The notes under the pieces are model-generated. The model was not told the origin of the DNA. It did not search any database and saw only the letters and a program-made list of their open reading frames with translations. DNA of 18,030 nucleotides, from positions 1 to 18,030 of the forward strand of contig JARYMR010000017.1 in the NCBI GenBank assembly GCA_029907045.1, in the 5' to 3' direction. The position numbers and the translations under genes were made by a program. Origin of the DNA: Candidatus Bathyarchaeota archaeon. Lineage in GTDB: Archaea; Thermoproteota; Bathyarchaeia; Bathyarchaeales; UBA233. The first letter of the stretch is position 1. Each line of letters opens with the position of its first letter. Below are positions 6,518 to 13,153 of this stretch, piece after piece.

Positions 6518-7290
6518 CCTTAGTCATAAAAGTCTACGACGAATCTCAACTAGAAATGGTTAACAAATCCATAAAATCTATTCTTAAAGGATTAAAAGTT
6601 GAAACAAAAATTTGCCAACTTACCCCTCGCGGAATGGTACAAATAAATGTTTCTGGAGAGGATGAGAAGGCGGCACTCAACTATTTGGATAAAGAAATTG
6701 GGATATGCCCGACAAGTTTTGAAAAATTAAACAAATACTCAGAGGTTAAGGGGCACATATCATCCTTAAACAAGAGCAAAACAGAACTTTATGTAGATAT
6801 AGGCATATCCTCACCAAGAGTCCTTGATGCTGCAATCCCAATACAGCGTTTACAAGCACAACTTGTTGACAGGAGAAAAATCGCCTTGAAAAAGCTGGTT
6901 GAGCTTTTTGGATTCTGTGAACATTTACCGTTAACAATCAAAATTTTAGACATAAATAAAGAGAAAAATTTCATAGAAGCCACGGTTTCAGAAAGACAAA
7001 TTGCTCAATACAAAAACTGGACAAAATCATTTTTAGACAGACTGATAATTTTGGGTCCATCCCTTTTGGAAGCGCGGCTGGCTTTAAAAAGGGCAAGGGT
7101 TAACCGCGATATAATAGATATTGAACCTTTAGGATTGTTTGAAAATGCTGTTGCATGCAAACTGGGGACAGATGCTGTAGGGTTAATTCCAAAAATTGGC
7201 AAAATTTTAGGCAACTCGACCTTTTCAGTTTTTAGTCCAAAAAAGATTCTTGAATTTATGGACTATTCAACTCCGCTTATTTCCGAGTAA
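6505..7290 (+). CDS. DUF2110 family archaeal protein
   Basis: A 261-residue soluble protein of unknown function, which I match to the archaeal DUF2110 family by length, by its place next to tfe, and by the middle segment YVDIGISSPRVLDAAIPI followed by a long basic helix with LQAQLVDRRKIALKKLVELFGF. The segment KGHISSLNKSKTELYVDIGI reads like an OB/S1-type barrel, so nucleic-acid binding is possible. The C-terminal part has a duplicated-looking hydrophobic strand and GLIPKIGKIL. No signal peptide or membrane segment is seen. The ATG at 6505 overlaps the upstream HD gene by 13 nt. Its 3' end overlaps that of the convergent permease gene by 14 bp. Confidence 0.85.
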   Translation: MPTVTLVIKVYDESQLEMVNKSIKSILKGLKVETKICQLTPRGMVQINVSGEDEKAALNYLDKEIGICPTSFEKLNKYSEVKGHISSLNKSKTELYVDIGISSPRVLDAAIPIQRLQAQLVDRRKIALKKLVELFGFCEHLPLTIKILDINKEKNFIEATVSERQIAQYKNWTKSFLDRLIILGPSLLEARLALKRARVNRDIIDIEPLGLFENAVACKLGTDAVGLIPKIGKILGNSTFSVFSPKKILEFMDYSTPLISE

Positions 7291-8185
7291 CCAAATATAC
7301 TCCTATAAAAATTAGAAAGCCTCCAGCAACTGTGAATAGATTTAACTCTTCTCTAACAAAAGCAACGGCAAATAAAGCAGTGATTAAGGGTTCAGCAAAC
7401 AGGAAAGAACTAGCAATGGCAGCACCAACCCTTTTTATTACATAAAACCAAATGTAATAGCCCAAAAATGAACAAGTAACCGCCAAAAAGAGAATTGCCA
7501 ACCACCCATTAAGGTGCATAGTGAAAATTTGACTGAAAGAACCATCAGCCAAAGAGAATGGAATAAGCAGTAAGCCTCCAAGAATGTTTACATAAGCCAC
7601 AACAAGAAAAGGACTATACTTTTCCATCACATTTTTCCCAAGAAGACTATAAGCAGTCCAAAGAATAGGTGTAGAAAGCAAAATTAGGCTTCCTAAAAGG
7701 AATTGATGATTAGTTTGGAGACTTATACTTCCGCCCATAATAACAATAAAAGTGCCAATTGCAGCGATTCCAACACCCAAAAATTGCCTTTTCACTAAAT
7801 GCTCCTTTAAAAGTTTGGCAGAGAGAACGGTTATAAAAACTGGTGCCAGCAAGCAGACAAAAATGGCTGCGATGGATGCTCCCGCCATTTTTATGCCTGT
7901 GTATTGAGCGGTAAAGAAGAAAGTTACGCCTGTAAGCGCCAAAAGAACCAGCATCGGAAAATCCTTCTTTTCAACAAAAAACACATAGCCTTTCACCCTC
8001 ATTCCTTCAAGCAAAATTGCAACAAGGAAAAGCCCACCAGCAACAAGAAAACGAAAGGTTGCAATGGCGATGGGAGTTAACCCTTCCATCAAAGCAACTT
8101 TAACAACAACAAAGGAACTTCCCCAAAAAAGAATCAAAATAAACATTAAAAAAGCGTTAAAACGGCTTATCGTTTTAGATTCCAT
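7277..8185 (-). CDS. EamA/DMT-family membrane transporter
   Basis: A 302-residue inner-membrane permease of the drug/metabolite transporter superfamily. About ten hydrophobic segments can be counted, arranged as two EamA repeats. The first repeat opens with FLMFILILFWGSSFVVVKVAL near residues 11-32, where the WGSSF motif is typical; the second starts near residue 150 with LLSTPILWTAYSLLGK. The C-terminus ends with FLIFIGVYLVTRK. The direction and substrate are not predictable; family members move amino acids, nucleotide sugars or metabolites. The start is ATG at 8185-8183, about 26 nt from a TATA box, which suggests a leaderless message. It converges on DUF2110 with a 14-bp overlap of coding ends and is a one-gene unit. 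Confidence 0.93.
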   Translation of the reverse strand: MESKTISRFNAFLMFILILFWGSSFVVVKVALMEGLTPIAIATFRFLVAGGLFLVAILLEGMRVKGYVFFVEKKDFPMLVLLALTGVTFFFTAQYTGIKMAGASIAAIFVCLLAPVFITVLSAKLLKEHLVKRQFLGVGIAAIGTFIVIMGGSISLQTNHQFLLGSLILLSTPILWTAYSLLGKNVMEKYSPFLVVAYVNILGGLLLIPFSLADGSFSQIFTMHLNGWLAILFLAVTCSFLGYYIWFYVIKRVGAAIASSFLFAEPLITALFAVAFVREELNLFTVAGGFLIFIGVYLVTRK

Positions 8186-8205
8186 GACGGAGAATCCACG
8201 ATTCT

Positions 8206-8216
8206 AATTTATAAAG
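8206..8216 (-). promoter_or_regulatory. TATA box of the EamA transporter gene
   Basis: TTTATAAA at 8208-8215 is centred about 26 nt before the ATG of the permease, the usual archaeal TATA distance, so the mRNA would start at or within a few bases of the start codon. No ribosome site is evident, in keeping with a leaderless transcript. Confidence 0.6.
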
Positions 8217-8251
8217 AATTATACTGAAATAGCCGAAATACCATTTGAGAT

Positions 8252-8256
8252 AAAAA
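8252..8256 (-). terminator. T-run after the tRNA gene
   Basis: Two bases past the discriminator base the minus strand reads five T residues in a row. Oligo-T is the usual archaeal termination signal after tRNA genes. The run is short, so read-through toward the permease gene is possible. Confidence 0.4.
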
Positions 8257-8258
8257 TG

Positions 8259-8356
8259 TGGGCCGGGCCGGACTTGAACCGGCGACCTCAGCCTCGTAAG
8301 GGCTGCTTAAGGCTTCTTTTAGGGCAAGTGTCCTAACCAAGCTAGACGACCGGCCC
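8259..8356 (-). tRNA. tRNA-Val (TAC anticodon), interrupted by a 23-nt insertion
   Basis: The acceptor stem pairs GGGCCGG (8356-8350) with CCGGCCC, followed by discriminator A at 8259; CCA is not encoded. The D arm is GTCT, a 10-nt loop and GGAC; the T arm is GCCGG, loop TTCAAGT, CCGGC; the variable loop is AGGTC. The only perfect anticodon stem is CAGCC/GGCTG (8305-8301 with 8293-8289) around loop CTTACGA, which gives anticodon TAC. With that reading the mature tRNA is 75 nt, a normal class I length, and 23 nt (8328-8306) are left between the D stem and the anticodon stem. No stem for a class II Leu or Ser tRNA fits. Valine identity also agrees with A73 and the AGGTC variable loop, but it depends on the insertion being removed. 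Confidence 0.82.
8306..8328 (-). other. Putative non-canonical tRNA intron (position about 26/27)
   Basis: These 23 nt separate base 26 from base 27 of the tRNA; because of repeated bases the boundary can slide by one to either side. Archaeal tRNA introns outside the usual 37/38 site are known, mainly in Thermoproteota, and are removed at a bulge-helix-bulge motif. I could not draw a convincing strict motif here, so the junctions are inferred only from what restores a normal cloverleaf. Confidence 0.55.
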
Positions 8357-8380
8357 TCTTTAGAGTAGGGAATTTTGTTT

Positions 8381-8391
8381 TTATTAAAGTT
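8381..8391 (-). promoter_or_regulatory. TATA box of the tRNA gene
   Basis: On the minus strand CTTTAATAAAA is centred about 30 nt before the first base of the tRNA, a good position for an archaeal TATA element. The rest of 8357-8420 is AT-rich and holds no gene. Confidence 0.55.
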
Positions 8392-8421
8392 TGGTTGTTG
8401 AGAATAAATATTAAGTTGTTA

Positions 8422-8430
8422 TTTTATATT
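8422..8430 (+). promoter_or_regulatory. TATA box of the ATP-grasp operon
   Basis: TTTATA at 8423-8428 predicts a start near 8452, leaving a leader of about 38 nt with GTGAGG at 8477-8482, seven bases before the ATG of the ATP-grasp gene. This would be the promoter of the ATP-grasp, HAD and DUF354 genes. Confidence 0.45.
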
Positions 8431-8489
8431 GAAGAGAGAAAATTGCCATTATTGAGCTTAGCAGTGTATGGCAAATGTGAGGAAAAAGG

Positions 8490-9563
8490 ATGAAAAGAGT
8501 TCTGGTCACTGGAGCGGGAGGACCTGCTGGCATAAATTTTGTTATGTCGCTTAAAATAGCGCCTGAAAAAATGTTTATTGTTGGAACCGAAGCCAATGAA
8601 TATTTCATTCACTTGGCGCCCGTAGACAAGAAGTATATGGTTCCTAAAGCTTCAGACCCAGCGTATATGGAGGAGTTAAATAAGATTGTGAGAAAAGAGA
8701 AAGTAGAATTTGTACATGCCCAGCCTGATGGTGAAGTAGCCACAATTTCAGAAAACCGTGAAAAATTAAAAGCGAAAGTCTTTCTGCCCGCAAAAGAATC
8801 AATCCGCATATGCCAAGACAAGTTGAAATCAGTGGAAAAATGGAAGGAAAAAAATGTTCCAGTCGCAAGATATCTCGAATTACGAGATGAAAAGGATGTT
8901 AACAAAGCCTTTGAAGAATTGGGAAAACCAATATGGATTAGGGCAAGACATGGCGCAGGCGGAAGAGGAAGCACCCTAGCTCAAAACAAAGAAACAGCCT
9001 TCTCATGGATAAAATACTGGAAATCTCGCAAAATGGACTGGCAATTTATTGCTCAAGAATACTTGCCTGGAAGGAATATAGGTTTCCATAGTTTGTGGAG
9101 GAATGGAGAACTTATAACTTCAATGGCTCGAGAAAGGATAGAATATATTTACCCAACTCTGGCTCCATCGGGCATTACTGGCACACCAGCAGTTCAAAAA
9201 ACCATCCATGACAAAGCTGTGAATGAAATTGGAACGAGGGCTGTATTAGCCATAGACCAAAAATTTAGCGGAATAGCATGCGTAGATTTGAAAGAAAATA
9301 AAGAGGGCAAACCATGCGTAACAGAGATTAATGCTGGAAGAATGTTTACAACGTCCTTTTTCTTTTCTTACGCGAGTAAAATAATACGAAAAGATCATTA
9401 TGCGAATCTTCCTTATCTTTACGTGAAACTCGCGTTTGAAGAAGAGATACCAAACATACCAAAATATGATATTTTACCAGAAAACATTTACTGGATTCGC
9501 CACATTGATGCCCCTGCAAAACTGGTCAAGGATGGAAAAGTTGTTGGGGAAATGTACGGTTGA
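8490..9563 (+). CDS. CarB-like ATP-grasp ligase of unknown substrate
   Basis: A 357-residue member of the ATP-grasp superfamily, which joins a carboxylate, activated as acyl phosphate, to an amine or thiol. Residues 1-100 form the pre-ATP-grasp Rossmann domain (VLVTGAGGPAG, then EFVHAQPDGEV). The ATP-grasp fold follows: DKLKSVEKW near 110, the ATP-lid strand IWIRARHGAGGRGSTLA near 150, IAQEYLPGRNIGFHSL near 190, and the metal-binding end FSGIACVDL with TEINAGRMFTTS near 275. It resembles the large subunit of carbamoyl-phosphate synthase in fold but is a single short unit, so it is not CarB itself. The ATG at 8490 has a GTGAGG ribosome site. It overlaps the HAD gene by 4 nt (TTGA), a sign of coupled translation. 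In this island it may join an amino acid or similar group to a glycan precursor; that is inference. Confidence 0.85.
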   Translation: MKRVLVTGAGGPAGINFVMSLKIAPEKMFIVGTEANEYFIHLAPVDKKYMVPKASDPAYMEELNKIVRKEKVEFVHAQPDGEVATISENREKLKAKVFLPAKESIRICQDKLKSVEKWKEKNVPVARYLELRDEKDVNKAFEELGKPIWIRARHGAGGRGSTLAQNKETAFSWIKYWKSRKMDWQFIAQEYLPGRNIGFHSLWRNGELITSMARERIEYIYPTLAPSGITGTPAVQKTIHDKAVNEIGTRAVLAIDQKFSGIACVDLKENKEGKPCVTEINAGRMFTTSFFFSYASKIIRKDHYANLPYLYVKLAFEEEIPNIPKYDILPENIYWIRHIDAPAKLVKDGKVVGEMYG

Positions 9564-10051
9564 TTGAAGCTGTAATATTTGATTTTGATGGTACATTGGT
9601 TTATTTGCCAATAGATTATGAAAAACTCTTTCGAGAAATAAGCAAAATAACAAAAATGTCTGATGTACGTCCATTAACAAAAGTTGTCGCCCACCTAGAT
9701 GAAGAAACTAAAAAGAAGGTTTTTGATGTGTGGAATAAAATCGAAATTGAAGCCTTAGCAAACATGAAAGTAACTCAGAAAGGCGTTGCTAATTACAAAA
9801 ATTTTTTAGAAAAACAAAAAGCCCTAGTAACGATGCAAGGCAAACCCTTAGTGCAAATTGCTTTAAAACGTTTGGGTTTATCCTTCAATTTCATCATAAC
9901 AAGAGAAGACTCTCTTAACAGAGTTGAACAACTTAGAATTGCCGCAGAAAAACTCGGAATTAAAATGCAAAACATTCTTTTTATTGGAAACACAGATGAA
10001 GATATGCTGGCAGCAAAAACTGTTGGATGCCAATTCATGAGGGTTGAATAA
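9560..10051 (+). CDS. HAD-superfamily hydrolase, coupled to the ATP-grasp gene
   Basis: A 163-residue haloacid-dehalogenase-like protein, probably a small-molecule phosphatase. Motif I is DFDGTL with nucleophile Asp8 and general acid Asp10. A helical cap of about 60 residues follows. Motif II is weak (Thr in ALVTMQ). Motif IV reads GNTDEDM at 143-149: the usual GDxxxD has its first Asp replaced by Asn144, while Asp148 remains, which could weaken magnesium binding. The start is TTG at 9560, sharing bases with the stop of the ATP-grasp gene; the frame begins directly with the motif I strand, so no earlier start is needed. Its stop overlaps the DUF354 start by one base. Acting in the same pathway as the ATP-grasp ligase is a reasonable inference. 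Confidence 0.87.
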   Translation: MIEAVIFDFDGTLVYLPIDYEKLFREISKITKMSDVRPLTKVVAHLDEETKKKVFDVWNKIEIEALANMKVTQKGVANYKNFLEKQKALVTMQGKPLVQIALKRLGLSFNFIITREDSLNRVEQLRIAAEKLGIKMQNILFIGNTDEDMLAAKTVGCQFMRVE

Positions 10052-11046
10052 TGAAAGTGTGGTATGACGCATGCACTGGAAAACATGTCAGATATGGAGT
10101 TGCTATCGCAAAGCATTTAAGGGCTTTAAGGCACGAGGTGATATTAACCACTAGGAAACATCCAGACACTTTGCCTTTGGCAGAATTTCTAAAAGAAAAA
10201 TTTATTGTGGTGGGGCGTTATGATCCTAAATCTTTGTTAACAAGACTGAAGGAAGGCGCACGACGTCAGCTTTTATTCTGTAAAATTTTTGAAAAAAACA
10301 CTCCAGATATTGCCATCTCACATAGTTCAGTAGACCAATGTAGAGTAGCCTTTGGTTTGGGAAAACCAATAATCTGGACCTTAGATACTCCTTATGCTGA
10401 AGCGGTTAATAGGCTTACGTTGCCGCTTTCTGATTATGTTATAGCTTCAAAGGCAATTCCAAGAAAAATTTTACAAGCTTATTCTGTTAAAGGAGAAATA
10501 ATTGGGTTCGCTGGTGTGGATGAAGTTGCATGGATTAGAGATTTTAAACCCATGATTCAATACGATTTTGGAAAGCCACTAATTGTGGTTAGACAACTTG
10601 AAGAAAAAGCGGTTTATGTAAAAGAAACAATAGATATGGCAGTCCTTGCTAGAAAATTAGGAAAACTTGGAAAAATCGTATTTCTTTCACGTTACCATCG
10701 CAAAACGATTAAAGGCCTAATTGTTCCAAAAGAATTCGTAGATTCTGCCAGTTTAGTGGCACAAGCAGATTTGTTTGTTGGCGCTGGTGGAACCATAACA
10801 CGTGAGGCGGCATTACAAGGAACTCCTGCCATAATCGTTAATACGTTTCAAAAGCAACATGTTAACGATTTTTTAGCAATAAAAGGTTTTCCAATTTTTA
10901 AGACCGAACTATCGGAAGTGCCGCGGCTTGCTGAGAAACTTTTGGGCAAGAAAAAAGATGTAAAGCATTTGTTAGCAGAACTTGAAAATCCAGTTGAAGT
11001 CATTGCAAATCTTGTAAAAAAATTGGAGAAACAGAATAGAAGATAA
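10051..11046 (+). CDS. DUF354 family, predicted GT-B-fold glycosyltransferase-like protein
   Basis: A 331-residue soluble protein of the DUF354 (COG1817) group, related in fold to UDP-GlcNAc 2-epimerases and GT-B glycosyltransferases. The N-terminal domain opens MKVWYDACTGKHVRYGVAIA and holds DIAISHSSVDQCRVAFGLG near 86-104. The C-terminal domain has the nucleotide-sugar site GAGGTITREAALQGTPAI at 244-261, where Arg251-Glu252 and the Gly-rich turn stand in for the epimerase signature. The ATG at 10051 is embedded in the TAATG junction with the HAD gene, so it is translated by re-initiation. It ends the first glycan unit; 63 nt of AT-rich spacer follow before the next promoter. Substrates are unknown. 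Confidence 0.85.
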   Translation: MKVWYDACTGKHVRYGVAIAKHLRALRHEVILTTRKHPDTLPLAEFLKEKFIVVGRYDPKSLLTRLKEGARRQLLFCKIFEKNTPDIAISHSSVDQCRVAFGLGKPIIWTLDTPYAEAVNRLTLPLSDYVIASKAIPRKILQAYSVKGEIIGFAGVDEVAWIRDFKPMIQYDFGKPLIVVRQLEEKAVYVKETIDMAVLARKLGKLGKIVFLSRYHRKTIKGLIVPKEFVDSASLVAQADLFVGAGGTITREAALQGTPAIIVNTFQKQHVNDFLAIKGFPIFKTELSEVPRLAEKLLGKKKDVKHLLAELENPVEVIANLVKKLEKQNRR

Positions 11047-11064
11047 CGTTTTAAACATAACAAG

Positions 11065-11071
11065 TTTATAT
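11065..11071 (+). promoter_or_regulatory. TATA box of the nucleotide-sugar dehydrogenase operon
   Basis: TTTATAT at 11065-11071 would place transcription start near 11095. GGTGA at 11099-11103 follows as a ribosome site six bases before the ATG at 11110. Together they mark a new transcription unit after DUF354. Confidence 0.5.
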
Positions 11072-11109
11072 GCAACATTTAGCATTTTGGATTTTTCTGG
11101 TGACATAGG

Positions 11110-11967
11110 ATGCCAAAAGTAAGTGTTTTAATTGTGGGCTTAGGCGAGGTTGGACATGCGCTTTTTGAATTGTTTACGGAAACTGGAAAATTTGATGTTT
11201 ATGGTTTTGATGTGGATACGGAAAAAATGTTTAGAATTGTTGGCGAGAAAAAACCACCTTTAAACGTTAATTTTATGCATATTTGTTATCCTTGCTTCAA
11301 ACAAAATGAATTTGTAAAAACGACTTTAGACTACATAAATAAGTTTAAACCTAAACTCACGCTAATCGAAAGCACCATCCCCCCAGGAACTACCCAAAAA
11401 ATTTATGACTCAATAAATTCGCCGATAGTGCATTCTCCTATCCGCGGAATGCATAAAAACATTGAAAGTATGAAAAGGGACATACTTTTCTGGAAAAAAT
11501 ATGTTGGTGGAGTAACAAAACAATCTGCAGTGATGGCGCAAAAGCACTATCAAAAACTTGGATTAAAAGTTAAAATTCTAAAAAGTCCCTTAGAAACGGA
11601 ATTGGCAAAACTTTTTGAAACAACTTATAGGGCTTGGATGATTGCTTGTTTCCAAGAAATGCATAGAATTTCAAGACATTTTGGTGCAGATTTTGACGAA
11701 ATTGTGGATATGATTGAAGACATTCACCGTGTAGACTTAAACAAACCACCACATTATCCTGGCATCATTGGAGGTCACTGCCTAATTCCAAATACAGAGT
11801 TGCTGTTAAGCGCATATGATTCTGAGTTTTTACATTTAATATTGAAATCTAATGAAAAAAGGAAAAAGGAGATGGAAGATAAAAACGTTAGAACCGAAGT
11901 TGAGAAGGTTAAGAAAAGGGTGGAAACTCTGGAAGAGGAGTTAACGAAGAGAAAAGGTTTATCTTAA
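11110..11967 (+). CDS. UDP-glucose/GDP-mannose dehydrogenase homologue, shortened, with C-terminal coiled coil
   Basis: A 285-residue relative of NAD-dependent nucleotide-sugar 6-dehydrogenases, which are usually about 420-440 residues. The Rossmann domain has GLGEVG at 10-15 and ESTIPPGTT at 87-95. The central helix reads ELAKLFETTYRAWMIA (164-179); here Lys167 is kept, but the catalytic Asn four residues on is Thr171. The catalytic cysteine motif GGHCLIP is present with Cys224. After it the C-terminal UDP-binding Rossmann domain is missing and a charged coiled coil of about 35 residues ends the protein (KRKKEMEDKNVR..., VKKRVETLEEEL). Loss of the sugar-nucleotide domain means the substrate may differ, or the protein may be regulatory. 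ATG at 11110 follows GGTGA. It precedes an aminotransferase and an epimerase in one operon. Confidence 0.82.
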   Translation: MPKVSVLIVGLGEVGHALFELFTETGKFDVYGFDVDTEKMFRIVGEKKPPLNVNFMHICYPCFKQNEFVKTTLDYINKFKPKLTLIESTIPPGTTQKIYDSINSPIVHSPIRGMHKNIESMKRDILFWKKYVGGVTKQSAVMAQKHYQKLGLKVKILKSPLETELAKLFETTYRAWMIACFQEMHRISRHFGADFDEIVDMIEDIHRVDLNKPPHYPGIIGGHCLIPNTELLLSAYDSEFLHLILKSNEKRKKEMEDKNVRTEVEKVKKRVETLEEELTKRKGLS

Positions 11968-12006
11968 CTTTTGATAGTTAAGCCTACTATAACTTGGGTG
12001 ATAAAT

Positions 12007-13140
12007 TTGTCTAAAATCATTCCACCAGCAAAACCATACTTTTTAGAAGAAGACATAGAACAAATAAAAGCTGACGTTGAAAAAATCCTTCGATCAGGAA
12101 TGCTAACCCTCTACACATACACAAAGGAATTTGAAAATCAATTTGCAGAAATATGCAACGTAAAACACGCGGTTGCTGTAAACTCGGGAACAAGCGCCTT
12201 AGAAATTGCTTTGCGCACCATGAAACCAAAAGCTGAAGACGAAGTGCTAGTTCCCACAAACACTTTTTCAGCCACTGCGGCTGCGGTGATTTTTGCAGGA
12301 GCAAAACCAAAACTCACGGATATAAACCCCGATACTCTTTGTATAGATGTGGAAAATGTTCAGAAAAACCTAACATCAAAAACAAAAGGAGTCATTGCCG
12401 TTCACATCGGCGGATTGATATGCCCAGACATTGAAGAAATAAGGGAACTTTGCCGAGAAAGAAAACTTTTCTTAATTGAAGATGCGGCACACGCTCAAGG
12501 CTCAAGCATCAACAAAAAACCAGCAGGTTCCCTAAGCGACGCGGGTTGCTTTAGCTTTTACCCAACAAAAGTCATGACTACTGGTGAAGGAGGCATGATA
12601 ACTACAGACAACGACAAAATAGCAGAAAAAGCCAAAATCTTAAGAGACCAAGGCAAAGAAAACTTCAACAGCAACATAATCATAGAACTCGGCTACAATT
12701 GGAGATTACCAGAAATAAGCGCAGCAATAGGTTTAACCCAGCTAAAACGACTGCCAGAGATTATCAAAAAGCGTAACGAAATTGCAAAATACTATGACAA
12801 AGAGTTAAGCAGAATTAATGGAATAAAGCCTTTAAAAACTCCACCAAACATTCTAAACAATTACTACAAATATGTAGCCATATTAGACAGTGGCATAGAC
12901 AGAGAAGGATTGAAGGAAAAACTTAGAGCTAAAGGCGTAAGATGCAGCGGCGAAGTCTATTGGCCACCATTACATCTCCAACCAGTTTACAAGCGATTAT
13001 TAGGCACAAAGGAAGGCGATTTTCCAAACGCAGAGGATGTATGCAAAAGAATGATATGCTTACCGTTATATGCTCAAATGACAATTGAAGATGCACAATT
13101 TGTGATAGAAAAGTTAAGAGAAACATTATCAGAAATGTAA
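12007..13140 (+). CDS. DegT/DnrJ/EryC1-family PLP-dependent sugar aminotransferase
   Basis: Transfers an amino group, usually from Glu or Gln, to a keto-sugar nucleotide with pyridoxal phosphate. The order of motifs is complete: PPAKPYFLEEDI at the N-terminus, AVAVNSGTSALEIAL that holds the cofactor phosphate, VPTNTFSATAAAV, IEDAAHAQGS with the Asp that contacts the pyridine nitrogen, and FSFYPTKVMTTGEGGM with the Schiff-base Lys188. The C-terminal small domain has RMICLPLYAQMT. From TTG at 12007 it is 377 residues, the usual length. I prefer this start because GGGTGA lies five to six bases upstream and the family opening PPAKPYF follows at once; the frame is open to TTG at 11971 and GTG at 11998, which are alternatives. 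It is 39 nt after the dehydrogenase and 13 nt before the epimerase. Confidence 0.92.
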   Translation: MSKIIPPAKPYFLEEDIEQIKADVEKILRSGMLTLYTYTKEFENQFAEICNVKHAVAVNSGTSALEIALRTMKPKAEDEVLVPTNTFSATAAAVIFAGAKPKLTDINPDTLCIDVENVQKNLTSKTKGVIAVHIGGLICPDIEEIRELCRERKLFLIEDAAHAQGSSINKKPAGSLSDAGCFSFYPTKVMTTGEGGMITTDNDKIAEKAKILRDQGKENFNSNIIIELGYNWRLPEISAAIGLTQLKRLPEIIKKRNEIAKYYDKELSRINGIKPLKTPPNILNNYYKYVAILDSGIDREGLKEKLRAKGVRCSGEVYWPPLHLQPVYKRLLGTKEGDFPNAEDVCKRMICLPLYAQMTIEDAQFVIEKLRETLSEM

Positions 13141-13153
13141 ACAGGTGAGTTGT

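Noticed and set aside
8319..8336. Inverted repeat TTAGG/CCTAA as a transcription terminator or protein site
   Set aside because: It lies inside the tRNA precursor and overlaps the D stem; more simply a chance or alternative fold of the precursor.
8259..8356. Reading the tRNA as a class II Leu or Ser tRNA without an intron
   Set aside because: No anticodon stem can be formed directly after base 26 and the variable region AGGTC is of class I type.
8469..8555. Short plus-strand reading frame ATG GCA AAT ... ending TAA, overlapping the ATP-grasp start
   Set aside because: About 28 codons, no ribosome site of its own and composition set by the overlapping gene; not convincing as a leader peptide.
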